From Boesenbergia rotunda (Eukaryota > Streptophyta > Magnoliopsida > Zingiberales > Zingiberaceae), in NCBI GenBank assembly GCA_024364735.1, contig JAGFNQ010009959.1, positions 1 through 64,000 on the forward strand: a stretch of DNA of 64,000 bases, written 5' to 3'. Within the stretch, counting starts at the first letter, position 1, and the number at the start of each line of letters is the position of its first letter. Under the pieces are notes generated by a model, which saw only the letters and a program-made list of their open reading frames with translations, had not been told where the DNA came from and ran no database searches. Position numbers and translations under genes: made by a program. Positions 23,660-36,456 of this stretch are shown piece by piece.

Positions 23660-24039
23660 TGTTGAGGCAATCTATAATCCATGGGACCATGTGTTTTGAT
23701 GTTTAAGCAAAGGGTTTAAGTTAGGTTCATCATTGTATTTGATATATATATTTAAGTGTACAGGTTTGTAGGATACATATAAACTTAGCTTGACAGCTTT
23801 GGGTCCGGTGAAGTATGGAGCATCCGAGGGACCGTGGACAAGGCAGCAATGATGAGCCGAGGAAAACACACTTTGAGGTATACACGAAGGATGACGTAGA
23901 GATGAGCCATGAGCTTGTATGCATCCGAGGGACAAGAGCCAAAGCGAAAATGGCTTGAAGACAACAGGTTAAGGCTGCGAAGAAGAGTCAAGTGAGTCGT
24001 GAGGCTCCGAGTGTGAATGAACTATACTCGGGAAGGAAA

Positions 24040-25188
24040 TGTTGAGGCAATCTGTGGTCCGGAGTGACCATGAGTTTTGATGTTTGGACAAAGAGTTTAA
24101 GTTAGGTTTTCCCTTGTGATCTAATATGTGTAATTGAGTGTGCAGGATTGCAGGTTTACACATATTGACTTAGCTGAACGGCTTCGGTATGGTGAAGGGT
24201 TGCATGGAGATAAGCTGGAGGCTTGTGTGCACCCGAGGTAACTTGGCATAGCAGGGATGATGAGCCGAGGGGCGCGGACTTCGAGGTGTACATGAAGGAT
24301 GGCATGGAGACAAGCTGGAGACTTGTGTGCATTCGAGGGACAAGGGCCGAAGATGAAGAGGGCATGAAGGCAATAGTCAAGGCTACTGGTGAAGAGTCAA
24401 CTGAGTCAAGGGACAAGAGCCGAGGGAGGAGGACTCCAAGAGCAAGCCGGAAGTGGACTTCAAAGGGAACACGCGAAGGGTGGCATGGAGGCAAGTTGAG
24501 AACTTGCGTGCGCATCCGAGGGACGATAGCCGGTGGAAGAGGACTTCAAGGGGCAAGCCAAGGGAGTGTACCTGAAGGCGCGCGTGGAGGAGGGTCATGA
24601 GAGTGAGTAGAAGTGTGTTTGTAAGCTAGGCAGTCGACTGGGAATATTACACTCGATTTCCAACGAACACAGAAACTCACAAAAGAGTTTTGGCCCTGAA
24701 CCAGTCAACTTCTCTGGGAGCAGTCGACTGGTGTATAGCAGAATTCGAACATTGGGGCTGTCAACGGTCGAATCTGAGTGGGGGGCAGTCGACTGCCCTG
24801 GGAGCAGTCGACTGCCAGAGAGGGTTTCCAACCCGAGTTCTATTTAAAGAGAACTCGGTTTGGACAAGGACTCTTGGCGAAATCTGCTTAGTTAAAGTAG
24901 ATTAGTAGCCTTTGGTGCTTAGGTATTGTTGAAGTGTTGTGGCGAGGTTTCTCCACCCACAAGGAGCGACAAGGGCTAGCCGGAGGTTATCCGGGGAGTG
25001 ATCCACCGAAGGATTCTTGGATTAGTCACCCTTAGGGGTAGATACCAAGTAAAATCGGTTTGTTAGCATTGTTTCTTGTTGTTAGTTTTATTTTTTTGTA
25101 TTTCTGCTTGTGCAACTAACAACGTAGGAAGAAGAAAGCCGAACAATTGATATTCACCCCCCCTCTAGCAACTGTACAAGATCCAACA
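24040..25188 (+). repeat. First LTR of the gag-only element
   Basis: TGTTGAGGC ... GATCCAACA, followed at 25191 by the initiator-Met primer site TGGTATCAGAG. Contains four CAGTCGACTG-type palindromes (near 24631, 24718, 24786, 24804) and an ATTCACCCCC tract near the 3' end. Short open frames on either strand are spurious. Confidence 0.85.
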
Positions 25189-25261
25189 AGTGGTATCAGA
25201 GTGAAAAACCGCTCTTGATTGGACTAATCGCCAAAGGAGCAAAGAAGGCTAGAGGAAGAAC

Positions 25262-26173
25262 ATGGAAGACAAATTTGGGGATGACATCTACACTCCACCA
25301 TCCTACGATCATGAAGACTTTGAGTATTGGAAGACAAGGATGGAGACATGGTTCGGAATGGAGTGAAACCTTAGGATTGCTCTTGAAGAGCCCTTCAAGA
25401 TTCCAAAGGATAACCACGGGAAGAAGCTTAGGCCTAGATATTAGAATCAAGAGCAACAAGAATAAGCTAGGGCAAATGAAAAGGTAATCGGTACATTGAT
25501 TAATATTTTGCCTAACCATGTTTTGAGTAGTGTAGGGGTATACAAGAATGCACATGATCTATGGAAAAAGATAGAAGAAATCCATGAAACCCCTACACGA
25601 GGTCAATTAGTGGAAGAGCCCGAGGAAGTGAGCTCAAGAGCCCAAGAGGAGGAACAATCAAGTGAGAAATCCTTTACGTCATCAATAGAAGAGGAGAAGG
25701 GTCAATCGGATGAGGAGAGGAGCTCGACATCCAAAGAGGAGAAAAAGGAAGAAGAATCATCCACCTTCTCAAGTGAAGTGGCACAAGAAGATAAGAGATC
25801 ATCTATGCCGGAACAAGAGAAAGCATCCACTTCATCCAAAGTTGAAGAAGAAGTCAACCTAGCCTCAACCTCCACCAAAGCCAAATCGAAATAGCACATC
25901 ACTTGCTTTGGGTGCAATGAAAAGGGACACTACAAGGACAAGTGTCCAAAGAGTAAGAAAAAGGAGGTAACCCCTAACTCTAATTCAATTCCTTTTAAAT
26001 CTAACATGGGGTGTAGGAATAGAGAAGCCCAAGACAAAAGAAAAAAGATTAGATGATTCACGTGTGGTGAGCTAGGACACTACCACATGAAGTGTCCAAA
26101 GAGTGGAGAGCTCAAGAAAATGGAGCATCTAAGAAGATGGGAAAAGGAGGAAAGGAAGAAGAGAAGCTCACAA
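25262..26173 (+). pseudogene. Degenerate copia-type gag, copy 1
   Basis: Starts MEDKFGDD and aligns with the copy at 30450. It has a Gag N-terminal region, an acidic Ser/Glu-rich linker, and two CCHC knuckles (CFGCNEKGHYKDKC and a second whose first Cys codon is a stop). At least five in-frame stops, near 25365, 25441, 25465, 25891 and 26055; three of the five differ from copy 2 by C-to-T or G-to-A. Confidence 0.82.
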
Positions 26174-26248
26174 TAATGAGGAACTACAAGGGTAAGGGAG
26201 GTAATCCCTAACTTTAAGTTAAAACACAATTCAAATTTAAGTTCCTCT

Positions 26249-26770
26249 ATGTATGATAAAAATAATGTTAATTATCCATCCATGCATGCTAAAATTCATG
26301 AAAAATACTTGATGGTGCATAATTTTGGATTTAAGTACAATGTTAGGAATAGAGTTAACAAGGTAGATCATAACCCTAGGAAAAGCATGCATCATGTTAG
26401 ACCTGAGACCTATGTACCTAAGGATCATGACATTAATCCCAAGAAGGAAGGAATGTACCTAGAAAGGAGGGTAGGTCTAGGAATGTCCAAAGTGGACATA
26501 TGGAATCAAAGGTTAAAAAACTTAGAAAGGGAAAATCAAACCTTGAGGGCAAGACTTGATAGATTAGAAAAGACCCTAGAAAGATTCAAGGTTGGATCTA
26601 AGGGTTTAGACATGGTGTTGGGTAGTTTGAAACCCAACTATGATAGATCGGGGTTGGGATACCGGTCTAAGACCTCCAAGACAAATGGAAAGAAATATGC
26701 TAAGGTAGCATATGGTTATGGCAAGGAGGAAAAGCCCAAAAATGGAAAGGGGGTGCCATTTAGAGGTTAA
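26249..26770 (+). other. Open frame after gag copy 1
   Basis: 174 codons with a heptad-like stretch (LKNLERENQTLRARLDRLEK) and a basic, Gly-rich end. The same frame recurs at 31437-32036, and a related stretch (near 33500) exists in the outer element. The IDMVLGS/GYRS motifs also match the end of the long Gag at 48834-50069, so this is probably the C-terminal coiled-coil part of Gag separated by frame loss. Confidence 0.55.
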
Positions 26771-26789
26771 GAGAAGGACTTAATCAAAC

Positions 26790-28850
26790 ACAAAGTGTCT
26801 AAGGTTAAGAGGGTTCACTTTATAGGCCAAGAATCACCGGTGGCACACTGGTATGGTCTAGAGTGGATTGAGTCACCTAGGGAGGTGGATAGGCCTAAGA
26901 GCTCAAGGGGGAGCTCTAGAAGCCTTTGGGATCCATGGTAAATAGATCTCACGAGGTCTTCTCCTAGGAAATGAGATGAACTGTGCCAAAGGGATTAGAA
27001 GACTTGGGTAAATCTTAATCCTAGGAAATTGGCACATTAAAAGGAGTTTTAGGGAGAAAAAGGATGAAAATAGGAGTTCATTTGATAAAATTAGAGGTTA
27101 ATGTGTGAAAACCATATAATTCAATGATAGAAATGTATCATGGCCAGATATTGGAAGATATATCATGGAAAGGCCACTATTAGGACTTTTGGGAGAAGTT
27201 TAAATGATACAAATTAGGAGAAGTTGAGTTTCATGCCAATCTTGAGATTTGGAGTATATTTATTTGAAATCATATTTTTTCCAAGTAGAAATAAGTTCCA
27301 CAAATCTCCCCACGAAATTTCAGAATTTTTGGAGATTTACGGAATTAACTAGGCATTTTTGAAATTAGGCTGAAAACTTAAAATTCAGTCGACTGATCCG
27401 AGTGAATTCAGCCCTGAGAGTCTTCTGTTCGTTTTAGCAGTCGACTGCCCTGGGGGGGGCAGTCGACTGATCCATAAGGCTTAAGTGAAAAAGGCATATT
27501 GGATAATCAGAAATTACAAAATTGAAATCATAGGAAAAGGTCATATTGCCTTATGAGAATTTATGTCATTATATGGTTAAAGGTCATAAATCGTTATTGG
27601 ATGATAGGATATGACTTTGAATCAAATTCCTTATTTATGTTGTCATATTCTTTGAATAAAAGCTTACTTCGTGATTGAATGTTGATTGTATGGGATAAGG
27701 CTTTATTAATATCATGAAATTAAAGGAGGATTGATGAGTGATTAAGGTTCATTGGATGGTATTGAATGATAAGTTTTTTATGGATGAAAGGATATGGAAG
27801 TTTTCCATATATATCTAGGATTAAGAGATAAAAAGGGGGAGGCTTTCATCATATTAAGGATACATAAAAAGGAAAGTTGAGGATAATTCCATGTCTCAAA
27901 TTATAATGGTTAACCTTGACAAACACATGAAATTATAGATGGATTTCCAAGTTGATACAAAATGACTATTCTTGAGGAAAATAAAGGATGTACCAAAAGT
28001 CAAGCACATTTGTATTCTTCATGGAAACGTATTTTTCTAGGATAGGGTATATCCTAGCAAATGTGCTTGCAAATGTTTAGAGTTTTCCAGGTTTTCTAGG
28101 ATTTTCTAGAGGGTTCAAGGGTAGAAAACTTGGGCTGTTGAGTTAGGATTAACTTGACAAGTGAAAGATTGTGATGTTAAGTTGGGGTATAACTTAACTT
28201 GATGTTATGGTGTCAAGTTGGGTAGAACTTCACCTAGGTAAATTGAAAATTGGGAGAAAGCATAGGTTAAGGGGGAGGTTGTCTCTTAGTTGTCTTAATT
28301 TTCATAGAAAATTTTAGAGTTTTGTGTCAAACATGGGAACGGTGATAGATACATTGTGGAATGTATTTTTCCCAAAGTTCTCCATAAAATTTGGAAAATT
28401 TTGGAGATGTGTGGAATTTCTGGCGCATTTCTGAATGTGGCCGAAAAACTAATTTTCAGAGTATCAGTCGACTACCCTGGGGGGCAGTCGACTGGTCAAG
28501 TATGATTTTTGTATCAGCAGCTGGATGTGTGTCCAAATGGTGTAAAATAAGTGTACGAGGGGTTAATACACTGTGTTTAGGATCATTGGGCGTTAAAATA
28601 ACCCATAATTGGGATATTGTTGAGGTCTTTTGATGTATGACAAAAGGAGAGAATGTTAGGTTTAATTTGGGAAATCAAACACGCCTTTGCGGGAAACCCT
28701 AGGTTTAGGGGGAGCTAAGATTAAGGGGGAGCATGGTTGCTCCATTCTTGGCGTAAGGGGAACCTTGGAGAGGTTCTTAAAAAGCCTTTACAAGTCCAAT
28801 GTAGAGGGAACCTTGGGATAGGTTTTAAAAAGCCCGTTTCGAAAATTCCT
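26790..28850 (+). other. Non-coding 3' internal region of the gag-only element
   Basis: About 2 kb where pol would be expected, but no protease, integrase or reverse transcriptase motif is visible in any frame. It has paired CAGTCGACTG palindromes around a G-rich centre (27440-27470, 28464-28495) and several AGGGGGAG purine tracts upstream of the 3' LTR, a Sirevirus-like trait. Confidence 0.6.
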
Positions 28851-28854
28851 AACT

Positions 28855-29052
28855 TGGAGGGTTAGGTGTGGAAAATTCCTAACTTTGGGAAGTTAGGTGT
28901 GGAAATTCCTAACTTGGAGGGTTAGGTGTGGAAAATTCCTAACTTGGAAGGTTAGATGTGGAAAATTCCTAACTTTGGAAAGTTAGGTGTGGAAATTCCT
29001 AACTTGGGAAGTTAGGTGTGTGAAAAGTCCTAACTTGGAGGGTTAGGTGTGG
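28855..29052 (+). repeat. 30-bp tandem repeat with hairpin units
   Basis: Seven to eight units of 29-31 bp, each AATTCCTAACTTGGAGGGTT-like and holding an inverted pair CCTAACTT and AAGTTAGG. It lies upstream of the 3' purine tract and the LTR. Confidence 0.85.
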
Positions 29053-29228
29053 GATGTCTTGGGATAGGATCCATACATGATTGCATGTGCATATGCATTG
29101 GCGGTGTAAGTCCAAGATGGAGTCTTGGCAACGTAAGTCCAGTTGTTTGTTTAGCAGTATTATTGCTATTTACTACTATTTGTTTTCCCTAACTTAAACG
29201 TATTGCCAAACATCAAAAAGGGGGAGAT

Positions 29229-30376
29229 TGTTGAGGCAATCTGTGGTCTGGAGTGACCATGAGTTTTGATGTTTGGGCAAAGGGTTTAAGTTAGGTTTTC
29301 TCTTGTGATCTAATATGTGTAATTGAGTGTGCAGGATTGCGGGTTTACACATATTGACTTGGCTGGACGGCTTCCGTATGGTGAAGGGTTGCATGGAGAC
29401 AAGCTGGAGGCTAGTGTGCACCCGAGGGACCTTAGCATAGCAGGGATAATGAGCCGAGGGGCGCGAACTTCGAGGCATTAGTGAAGGATGACATGGAGAC
29501 AAGCTGGAGGCTTGTGTGCAACCGAGGGACGAGGGCCGAAGATGAAGAGGGCGTGAAGGCAATAGTCAAGGCTGCTGGTGAAGAGTCAGCTGAGTCAAGG
29601 GATAAGAGCCGAGGGAGGAAGACTCCAAGGGCAAGCCGGAAGTGGACTTCAAAGGGCACACGCGAAGGGTGGCATGGAGGCAAGTCAAGGACTTGCGTGC
29701 GTATTCGAGGGACGATAGCCGGTGGAAAAGGACTTCAAGGGGCAAGCCAAGGGAGTGTACCTGAAGGCGCGCGTGGAGGAAGGTCATGAGAGTGAGTAGG
29801 AGTGTGTTTGTAAGCCGAGCAGTCGACTGGGAATATAACACTCGACTGCCAGCGAACACAGAAACTCACAGAAGAGTTTTGGCCCTGGACCAGTCGACTG
29901 CTCTGGGAGCAGTCGACTGGTGTGTAGCAGAATTCGAACATTGGGGCTGTCAACGGTCAAATATGAGTGGGGGGCAGTCGATTGCCCTGGGAGCAGTCGA
30001 CTGCCAGTGAGGGTTTCTAGCCCGAGTTCTATTTAAAGAGAACTCGGTTTGGCTGGGACTCTAGGCGAAATCTGCTTGGTTAGAGTAGATTGGTAGCCTT
30101 TGGTGCTCAGGTATTGTCGAAGTGTTGTGGCGAGGTTTCTCCACGCACAAGGAGCGATAGGCTAGTCGGAGGTTATCCGGGGAGTGATCCACTAAAGGAT
30201 TCTTGGATTAGTCACCCTTAGGGGTGGATACCAAGTAAAATCGGTTTGTTAGCATTGTTTCTTGTTGTTAGTTTTATTTTTTTGTATTTCTGCTTGTGCA
30301 ACTAACAACGTAGGAAGTAGAAAGCCGAACAATTGCTATTCACCCCCCTCCTCTATCAACTGTACAAGATCCAACA
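29229..30376 (+). repeat. Second LTR of the gag-only element
   Basis: Nearly identical to 24040-25188 over its full length. Preceded by the purine tract AAAAGGGGGAGATT (29216-29228) and followed by a primer site at 30379. Confidence 0.85.
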
Positions 30377-30449
30377 AGTGGTATCAGAGTGAAGGACCGA
30401 TCTTGATTGGACTAATCGGCAAAGGAGCAAAGAAAGCTAGAGGAAGAAC

Positions 30450-31364
30450 ATGGAAGACAAATTTGGGGATGACATTTACACTCCACCATCCTACGGTCAT
30501 GAAGACTTTGAGTATTGGAAGGCAAGGATGGAGACATGGTTCGGAATGGAGTGGAACCTTAGGATTGCTCTTGAAGAGCCCTTCGAGATTCTAAAGGATA
30601 AGAACGGGAAGAAGCTTAGGCCTAGATATTGGAATCAAGAGCAACAAGAACAAGCTAGGGCAAATGAAAAGGTAATCGGTACATTGATTAATATTTTCCC
30701 TAACCATGTTTTAAGTAGTGTAGGGGTATACAAGAATGCACATGATCTATGGAAAAAGATAGAAGAAGTCCATGAAAATTCTACACGAGGTCAATTAGTG
30801 GAAGAGCCCGAGGAAGTGAGCTCAAGAGCCTAAGAGGAGGAACAATCAAGTGAGAAATCCTCTACGTCATCAAGAGAAGAGGAGAAGGATCAATCGGATG
30901 AGGAGAGGAGCTCGACATCCGAAGAGGAGAAAAAGGAAGAAGAATCATCCATCTTCTCAAGTGAAGTGGCACAAGAAGATAAGATATCATCTATGCCGGA
31001 ACAAGAGAAAGCATCCACTTCATCCAAAGTTGAAGAAGAAGTCAACCTAGCTTCAACCTCCACCAAAGCCAAATCGAAAGAGCACATCACTTGCTTTGGG
31101 TGCAATGAAAAGGGATACTACAAGGACAAGTGTCCAAAGAGTAAGAAAAAGGAGGTAACCCCTAACTCTAATTCAATTCCTTTTAAATCTAACATGGGGT
31201 GTATGAATGAAGAAATCCAAGACAAAAGAAAGAAGATTAGATGCTTCACGTGTGGTGAGCTAGGACACTACCACACGAAGTGCCCAAAGAGTGGAGAGCT
31301 CAAGAAAATGGAGCATCTAAGAAGATGGGAAAAGGAGGAAAGGAAGAAGAGAAGCTCACAATAA
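30450..31364 (+). pseudogene. Copia-type gag, copy 2, one stop
   Basis: Same protein as at 25262 but better preserved. The frame is open except for TAA at 30831-30833 (CAA in copy 1), and both CCHC knuckles are present; in the first, His is replaced by Tyr (GYYKDKC), which would weaken zinc binding. It ends at 31362-31364. Not expected to yield full-length Gag without readthrough. Confidence 0.82.
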
Positions 31365-31436
31365 GGAGGAACTACAAGGGTAAGGGAGGTAATCCCTATC
31401 TTTAAGTTAAAACGCAATTCAAATTTAAGTTCCTCT

Positions 31437-32036
31437 ATGTATGATAAAAATAATGTTAATTATCCATCCATGCATGCTAGAATTCATGAAAAATGCTTGA
31501 TGGTGCATAATTTTGGATTTAAGTACAATGTTAGGAATAGGGTTAACAAGGTAGATCATAACCCTAGGAAAAGCATGCATCATGTTAGACCTGAGACCTT
31601 TGTACCTAAGGATCATGGCATTAATCCCCAGAAGGAAGGAATGTGCCTAGAAAGGAGGGTAGGTCTAGGAATGCTCAAAGTGGACATATGGAATCAAAGG
31701 TTAAAAAACTTAGAAAGGGAAAATCAAGCCTTGAGGGCAAGGCTTGATAGATTAGAAAAGACCCTAGAAAGATTCAAGGTTGGATCTAAGAGTTTAGACA
31801 TGGTGTTGGGTAGTTTGAAACCCAACTATGATATATCAGGGTTGGGATACCGGTCTAAAACCTCCAAGGCAAATGGAAAGAAATATGCTAAGGTAGCATA
31901 TGGTTATGGCAAGGAGGGAAAGCCAAAAAATGGCAAGGGATTGGCATTTAGAGGTAAAAAGAAAGACTTAACCAAAGACAAGGTGTCTAAGGTTAAGAGC
32001 GTTCACTTTATAGGCCAAGAATCACCGGTGGCATAG
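31437..32036 (+). other. Open frame after gag copy 2, running into the deletion join
   Basis: Copy of 26249-26770 with a longer open frame. Its last codons cross the join at about 32033, so the end is chimeric. Confidence 0.55.
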
Positions 32037-32280
32037 TCGGAGGTTTATCGGGGAGTCATCCACCGATGGATCGGGATCGTTCACCTTACAGACTGTCGTG
32101 GAGTAGGAGCGTCATCTTCGAACCATGTAAATCGACGTGAGTTAGCGGTTTATTTTCTATGTTAGTTTAGTTTGTTTTGTATTCCGCTGTGTGCTAATAA
32201 GTGTAGGAAGAGAACCATGAATTGAGGGTGATGGGCTATTCACCCCCCCCCTCTCTCTAGCCGACCTCCGATCCTATACA
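32034..32280 (+). repeat. 3' part of the outer element's 5' LTR
   Basis: Matches 43613-43852 of the 3' LTR (GGATCGGGATCG, AACCATGTAAATCGACGTG, C tract). Followed by the primer site TGGTATCAGAG at 32283. The part of the LTR corresponding to about 43269-43611 is missing. Confidence 0.8.
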
Positions 32281-32364
32281 AGTGGTATCAGAGTCAAGTC
32301 GTTCATCTACAGACTAATCGCCGAGAGAGCAATGTGCTAGAGAAAAATCAAGTTTGAAGAAAAA

Positions 32365-33216
32365 TTGGAAGACAACATCACCATTCCACCTCCATACGAT
32401 AGCGACAATTTTGATTATTGGAGGATACAAGTAAATACGTGGTTTGACATGGATTGGGATATGATGATAGCCATCGAAGAGCCATTCAAATCCCCAAGAG
32501 ACAAGCATGGGAAGAAGCTCCAACCAAGATATTGGACCAAAGAGCAACAATCACAATTAAAGGCAAATAACAATGTCAATTTTAATTAATATTTTATCAA
32601 ATGATGTGATTAGTCATGTAGGTGAGTACAAGTGTGCTCATGAGCTATGGAGCAAAGTGATAGCTCTTCATGAAAATCTTACACAAGCACAAGAAGTGGA
32701 GCCTAAGGAGAAAGCACAAGAAGTGGAGCCTAAGGAGAAAGAGAAGGATCAATCGAAAGTTGAATTGAGTTCAACATCCAAAGAGGAGGAGGAAGTGGAA
32801 TCGTCCACATTTTCAAGTGAGGAAGAAGAAAAGCAATCCAAGGTGAAGGAGATCTTAGATGCTCAACCCTCAACCTCAACCTCAACCTCAACCTCAACCA
32901 ACGAAGCTAAATCAAAGGATCATATCATATGCTTTAGATACAATGAGAATGTACAGTACAAGAACAAATATTCATTGGGTAAGAAAGAGGAGGTAACTCC
33001 TAAACCCATTTCAAATCCTTTAAATTCTAATATAGGTTGTAGGAAGAAGAAGGATAAGAAGCACATTCTATGCTTCACATGCTTCACATGTGGTGAGTGA
33101 GCCCACTACCACACCAAATGCTCAAGGAAGGGAGAATTCAAGAAATTGAAGTATTTGAGAAAATCGGAGAAAAAGAAGAGCTCATATTAAGGGGAGCTTC
33201 AAGGGTAAGGGAGGTA
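32365..33216 (+). pseudogene. Degenerate gag of the outer element
   Basis: Related to the gag at 30450 (PPYDSDNFDYW, KKLQPRYW). Frameshift near 32575-32590; both zinc knuckles damaged (Cys and His replaced in the first; a stop at 33098-33100 in the second). Contains a 27-bp duplication (32687-32740) and a CTCAAC hexamer run (about 32867-32900) that encodes a Ser/Thr stretch. Confidence 0.75.
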
Positions 33217-34944
33217 TACCCTTACTTAAAATGTAATTCAAACTTAAATTCCTCCATACACGCTAGGAATAATGTTTATTATTTATCCATGTAAAAATTT
33301 GGATTCAAATATCATGATAGGAGTAGGGTTAATAATGCATATCAAAATCCTAGGCAATCTATATATGCATCATGATAAACCTAGAACCTATAGACCCAAG
33401 GACCAAGGTATAAATCCCAAGAAGGGGAGACATATGCCTAGACAAATTGGTAGATCTAGGAATATCCATGATAGACATATCGATTATAGGTTTAAGAACC
33501 TAGAAAGGAAAAAATCAAGCATTGAGGGCAAAGCTTGAGAAATTGGAGAAAATCCTAGATAGATTCACTATTGCATCTAAGGAGGTGGGTATGATACCCA
33601 ACTATAGATCGGGTTTGGGATACCGATCTAATCATATGCAAGGATGTCATATGACTATAGTAAGGGAAAGTCTAAAAATGACAAGGGAAAGCCATTTAAG
33701 GGCAAGAAGAAAACCTTAACTAAGGACAAGGTGCTCAATATTAAGAAGTGAACTTTGTGGGCTAAGTGTCACCGGAGGTGGACCATTGTGGCCTAACATT
33801 TGTGGTTAAGTCACCTAGGGAGGTGGCTAAGGCTAAGAGCTCAAGGAGAAACTCAAAGAGCCAATTTGGGACCCATGATCAATGGATCTCAGGAGGATAT
33901 CGCTTGGAAGTCTAGATAGACCATGAAATGTGCCAAAGAGTTTGGAGACGGATTTGAATCTCAATCCTTGGATTTTGGCACATTGGGATTTTGTTTCATG
34001 CAAGAAATATGACATTGGGATCATATTACATGAAAATTTAGTTTTTGAAATATAGATGTCATATAAACCAATGCTAGGGATGCATTGTGGTTTGCTATGG
34101 GCAGATACATCAAGAGGAGGCCAAAACTAGGACTTTAGGTCAAGGTTCATTTGAACCATTTAGATAGTTTTGGATTTTGTGTCAGTGTTGAGATTGGTGA
34201 TAGATATATTTTTGAATGTATTTTTTTTAAGTAGACATGGGTATCACAGACCTCTCTATAAAATTTAGAGATTTTTGGAAATTTGTAAAATTAGTTATGT
34301 ATTTCTGAAATTGGGTTTAGAAATGTTGATTTTAGGGTGTCAGTCGACTGGTGCAGAGGGGCAGTCGACTTGTAACGGGGCTGTCTAGAGTAAGAAAGCT
34401 ACTATAAAATTCTTCGATAGGGATTAGTCAACTGGTAACTGTCTCAGTTGACCGATATATGCTGAAATTATTTTCAGCAAAGTCGAAAAGTATTTTAATG
34501 ATGTAAACAAGTGTATAATCTTATAGGGGTTAATATACAGAGTTTATGATCATTAGAGGATAAAGAATCCACTGATTGAGATATTGTTGGAATTCTTTTT
34601 TATGTATGGCAAAGGGGGAGAATTAAGGTTCAATTGGGAAAACCTTGAGTACCTTTGCAAGAAATCCTAACTCAAGGGGGAGATTAGGTAAAGGGGGAGC
34701 TTTGTTGCTCATGTATTGGCAAAGGAGAAGTCTTGTGATAGATTCTTAAAAAGCTCTTGATAAGTCCAAGTGTAGGGGGAGCCTTGGAAAGATTCTTAAA
34801 TATCCCGTTGATGAAAATCCTAACTCAATGGGGAGTTTAGGTGTGGGAGATGTCTTGTGATAGAAACCATACATTGTTTGCATTGCATGATGACATATGC
34901 ATTGGCGGTATAAGTCCAAGGTGTAGCCTTGGCAACGTAACTCC
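33217..34944 (+). other. Internal non-coding remnant of the outer element
   Basis: Gag C-terminal remnants to about 33720, then no pol motif. It contains CAGTCGACTG-like palindromes near 34342-34372 and repeated AAGGGGGAG tracts (34610-34860). It continues after the inserted element at 42831. Confidence 0.6.
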
Positions 34945-36440
34945 TGTTGGATCGAGAGAAACGATAGAGGGGGGTGAATATCGTAAAACATTTTTCGGAT
35001 AAAATTAAGAGCAAACGCGCAGCGGAATAAACAAAACACAAAGACACAATCGGTTTTACTTGGTTCGGAGTCGCGGTCGACTCCTACTCCAAGGCCCATG
35101 GTCGTTGACCGTTTACTGCGGGCAATTCTATATGCGCAAAACAGTTTACAGAAAAATGTTACAAGAGTAGTACAGTAAACTTAAAATACAGCTCTTCGTT
35201 ACCGACGTCCGTGTGGATTGTATTTTGGAGCAGGGGGTCGTCGTCGGCGCTTGTATCTCGAGTTGGGAGGTTTCCGGAGCAGAGCGCCGGAGCAGAAGAG
35301 CGAAATTGCGTTGGAAGAAGTGTTGTCCGAAGCCTTGGGGTCGAGGGGCTTTTTATAGCCTCCCGGGGCGCCCTGAACGTTGGGGGTGCCCCCCCCCACG
35401 TGTCACCCGATCCGAGCAACTCTCGGTCAGCCCTTATCCCACTCGAATAGGGCTGAGGGTTGACTGTGGGGGCGCCCGGGACGCTGGGGGCGCCCTGGTT
35501 GACCCTTTCAGCGGGCTTCTCGGCTGGATGAAGTTTATCCTCTTCGTTGGCTTGAGCCCGGGGCGCCCTGGGCACTGGGGGCGCCCGGGTACACGGGGGC
35601 GCCTCGCCCAGCAAGCTTCCGAAGTGAACTTTTGCTTAACTTGTTTTGCTTTGACCTTGGGGGCGCCCGGGACACTAGGGGCGCCCTGCTCAGCTGCTGC
35701 CTCTCTCCTTTGAGGCGTTCTGAGCCGCAGACACTCATTCCTTCGGTCCTGCATCCAGGGTTAGTCCAAAACAACATAGAGCAATCAATTATTAGTTTTA
35801 TACAGCCTTAGCTGTCTTGGTTCTGACTTTGGGTCTCCAAAATGGAGCCCTAGGTCGAACCGACGCCTACTGTTCCCTTGACGGGGAACGCGTCCTCACC
35901 TACTCCTCTCAGGAGAATTTACCTGTTGCCAACCGGCTCCTCCGGTTGGACTTTTGCCCAGCAGTCCTTCGCTAGGTCTTCAGTACCAAGCAATCCTTCG
36001 CCTGGTGCCTAGCAGTCCTTCGCTAGGTCTTCAGTTCCAGCAACCCTTTGCCTGGTGCCCAGCAGTCCTTCGCCAGGTCTTTGGTTCCAAGCAGTCCTTC
36101 GCCTGGTGCCTAGCAGTCCCTCGCTAGGGCTTTGTATCCTAACATTCCTTTGTCCGGTGCCTAGCAGTCCTTCGCTAGGGCTTTGTATCCTGGCAGTCCT
36201 TCGCCAGGTGCCTAGCAGTCCTTCGCTAGGGCTTTGTATCCTAACATTCCTTCGCCAGGTGCCTAGCAGCCCTTTGCTAGGATTTTGTTTCCTGGCAGTC
36301 CTTCGCCAGGTGCCTAGCAGCCCTTCGCTAGGACTTCTTTCTGCACACTCAAGTAACTTTATTAGATCACAAATAAACGTAACTTTGAATCCTTTGCCAA
36401 TATCAAAACAAGGTTCGATATGGTGCTTTCTGCACCAACA
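34945..36440 (-). repeat. 3' LTR of the minus-strand element
   Basis: Ends TGTTGGTGCAG and GATCCAACA on the minus strand. Contains GC-rich GGGCGCCC palindromes (35360-35690) and about 400 bp of CCTAGCAGTCCTTCGCTAGG-type inverted units (35940-36340). Open frames through these repeats on both strands are spurious. Confidence 0.85.
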
Positions 36441-36456
36441 ATCTCCCCCTTTTTGA

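Larger units (their letters stand above)
24040..32033 (+). mobile_element. Gag-only copia-like element, tandem and truncated
   Basis: Order: LTR (24040-25188), internal (25189-29228), LTR (29229-30376), second internal (30377-about 32033), then an abrupt join to the outer element's LTR. It is inserted after GGAAA (24035-24039) in that LTR, and the outer 3' LTR shows the empty site GGAAACCCTAGG. The LTR-internal-LTR-internal arrangement suggests unequal recombination or a tandem copy, followed by a deletion. Both internals have gag and no pol. Confidence 0.78.

Noticed and set aside
35159..35777. Long GC-rich open frames on both strands of the LTRs (also 41472-42117)
   Set aside because: They run through GGGCGCCC repeats within LTRs on both strands at once, a composition effect.
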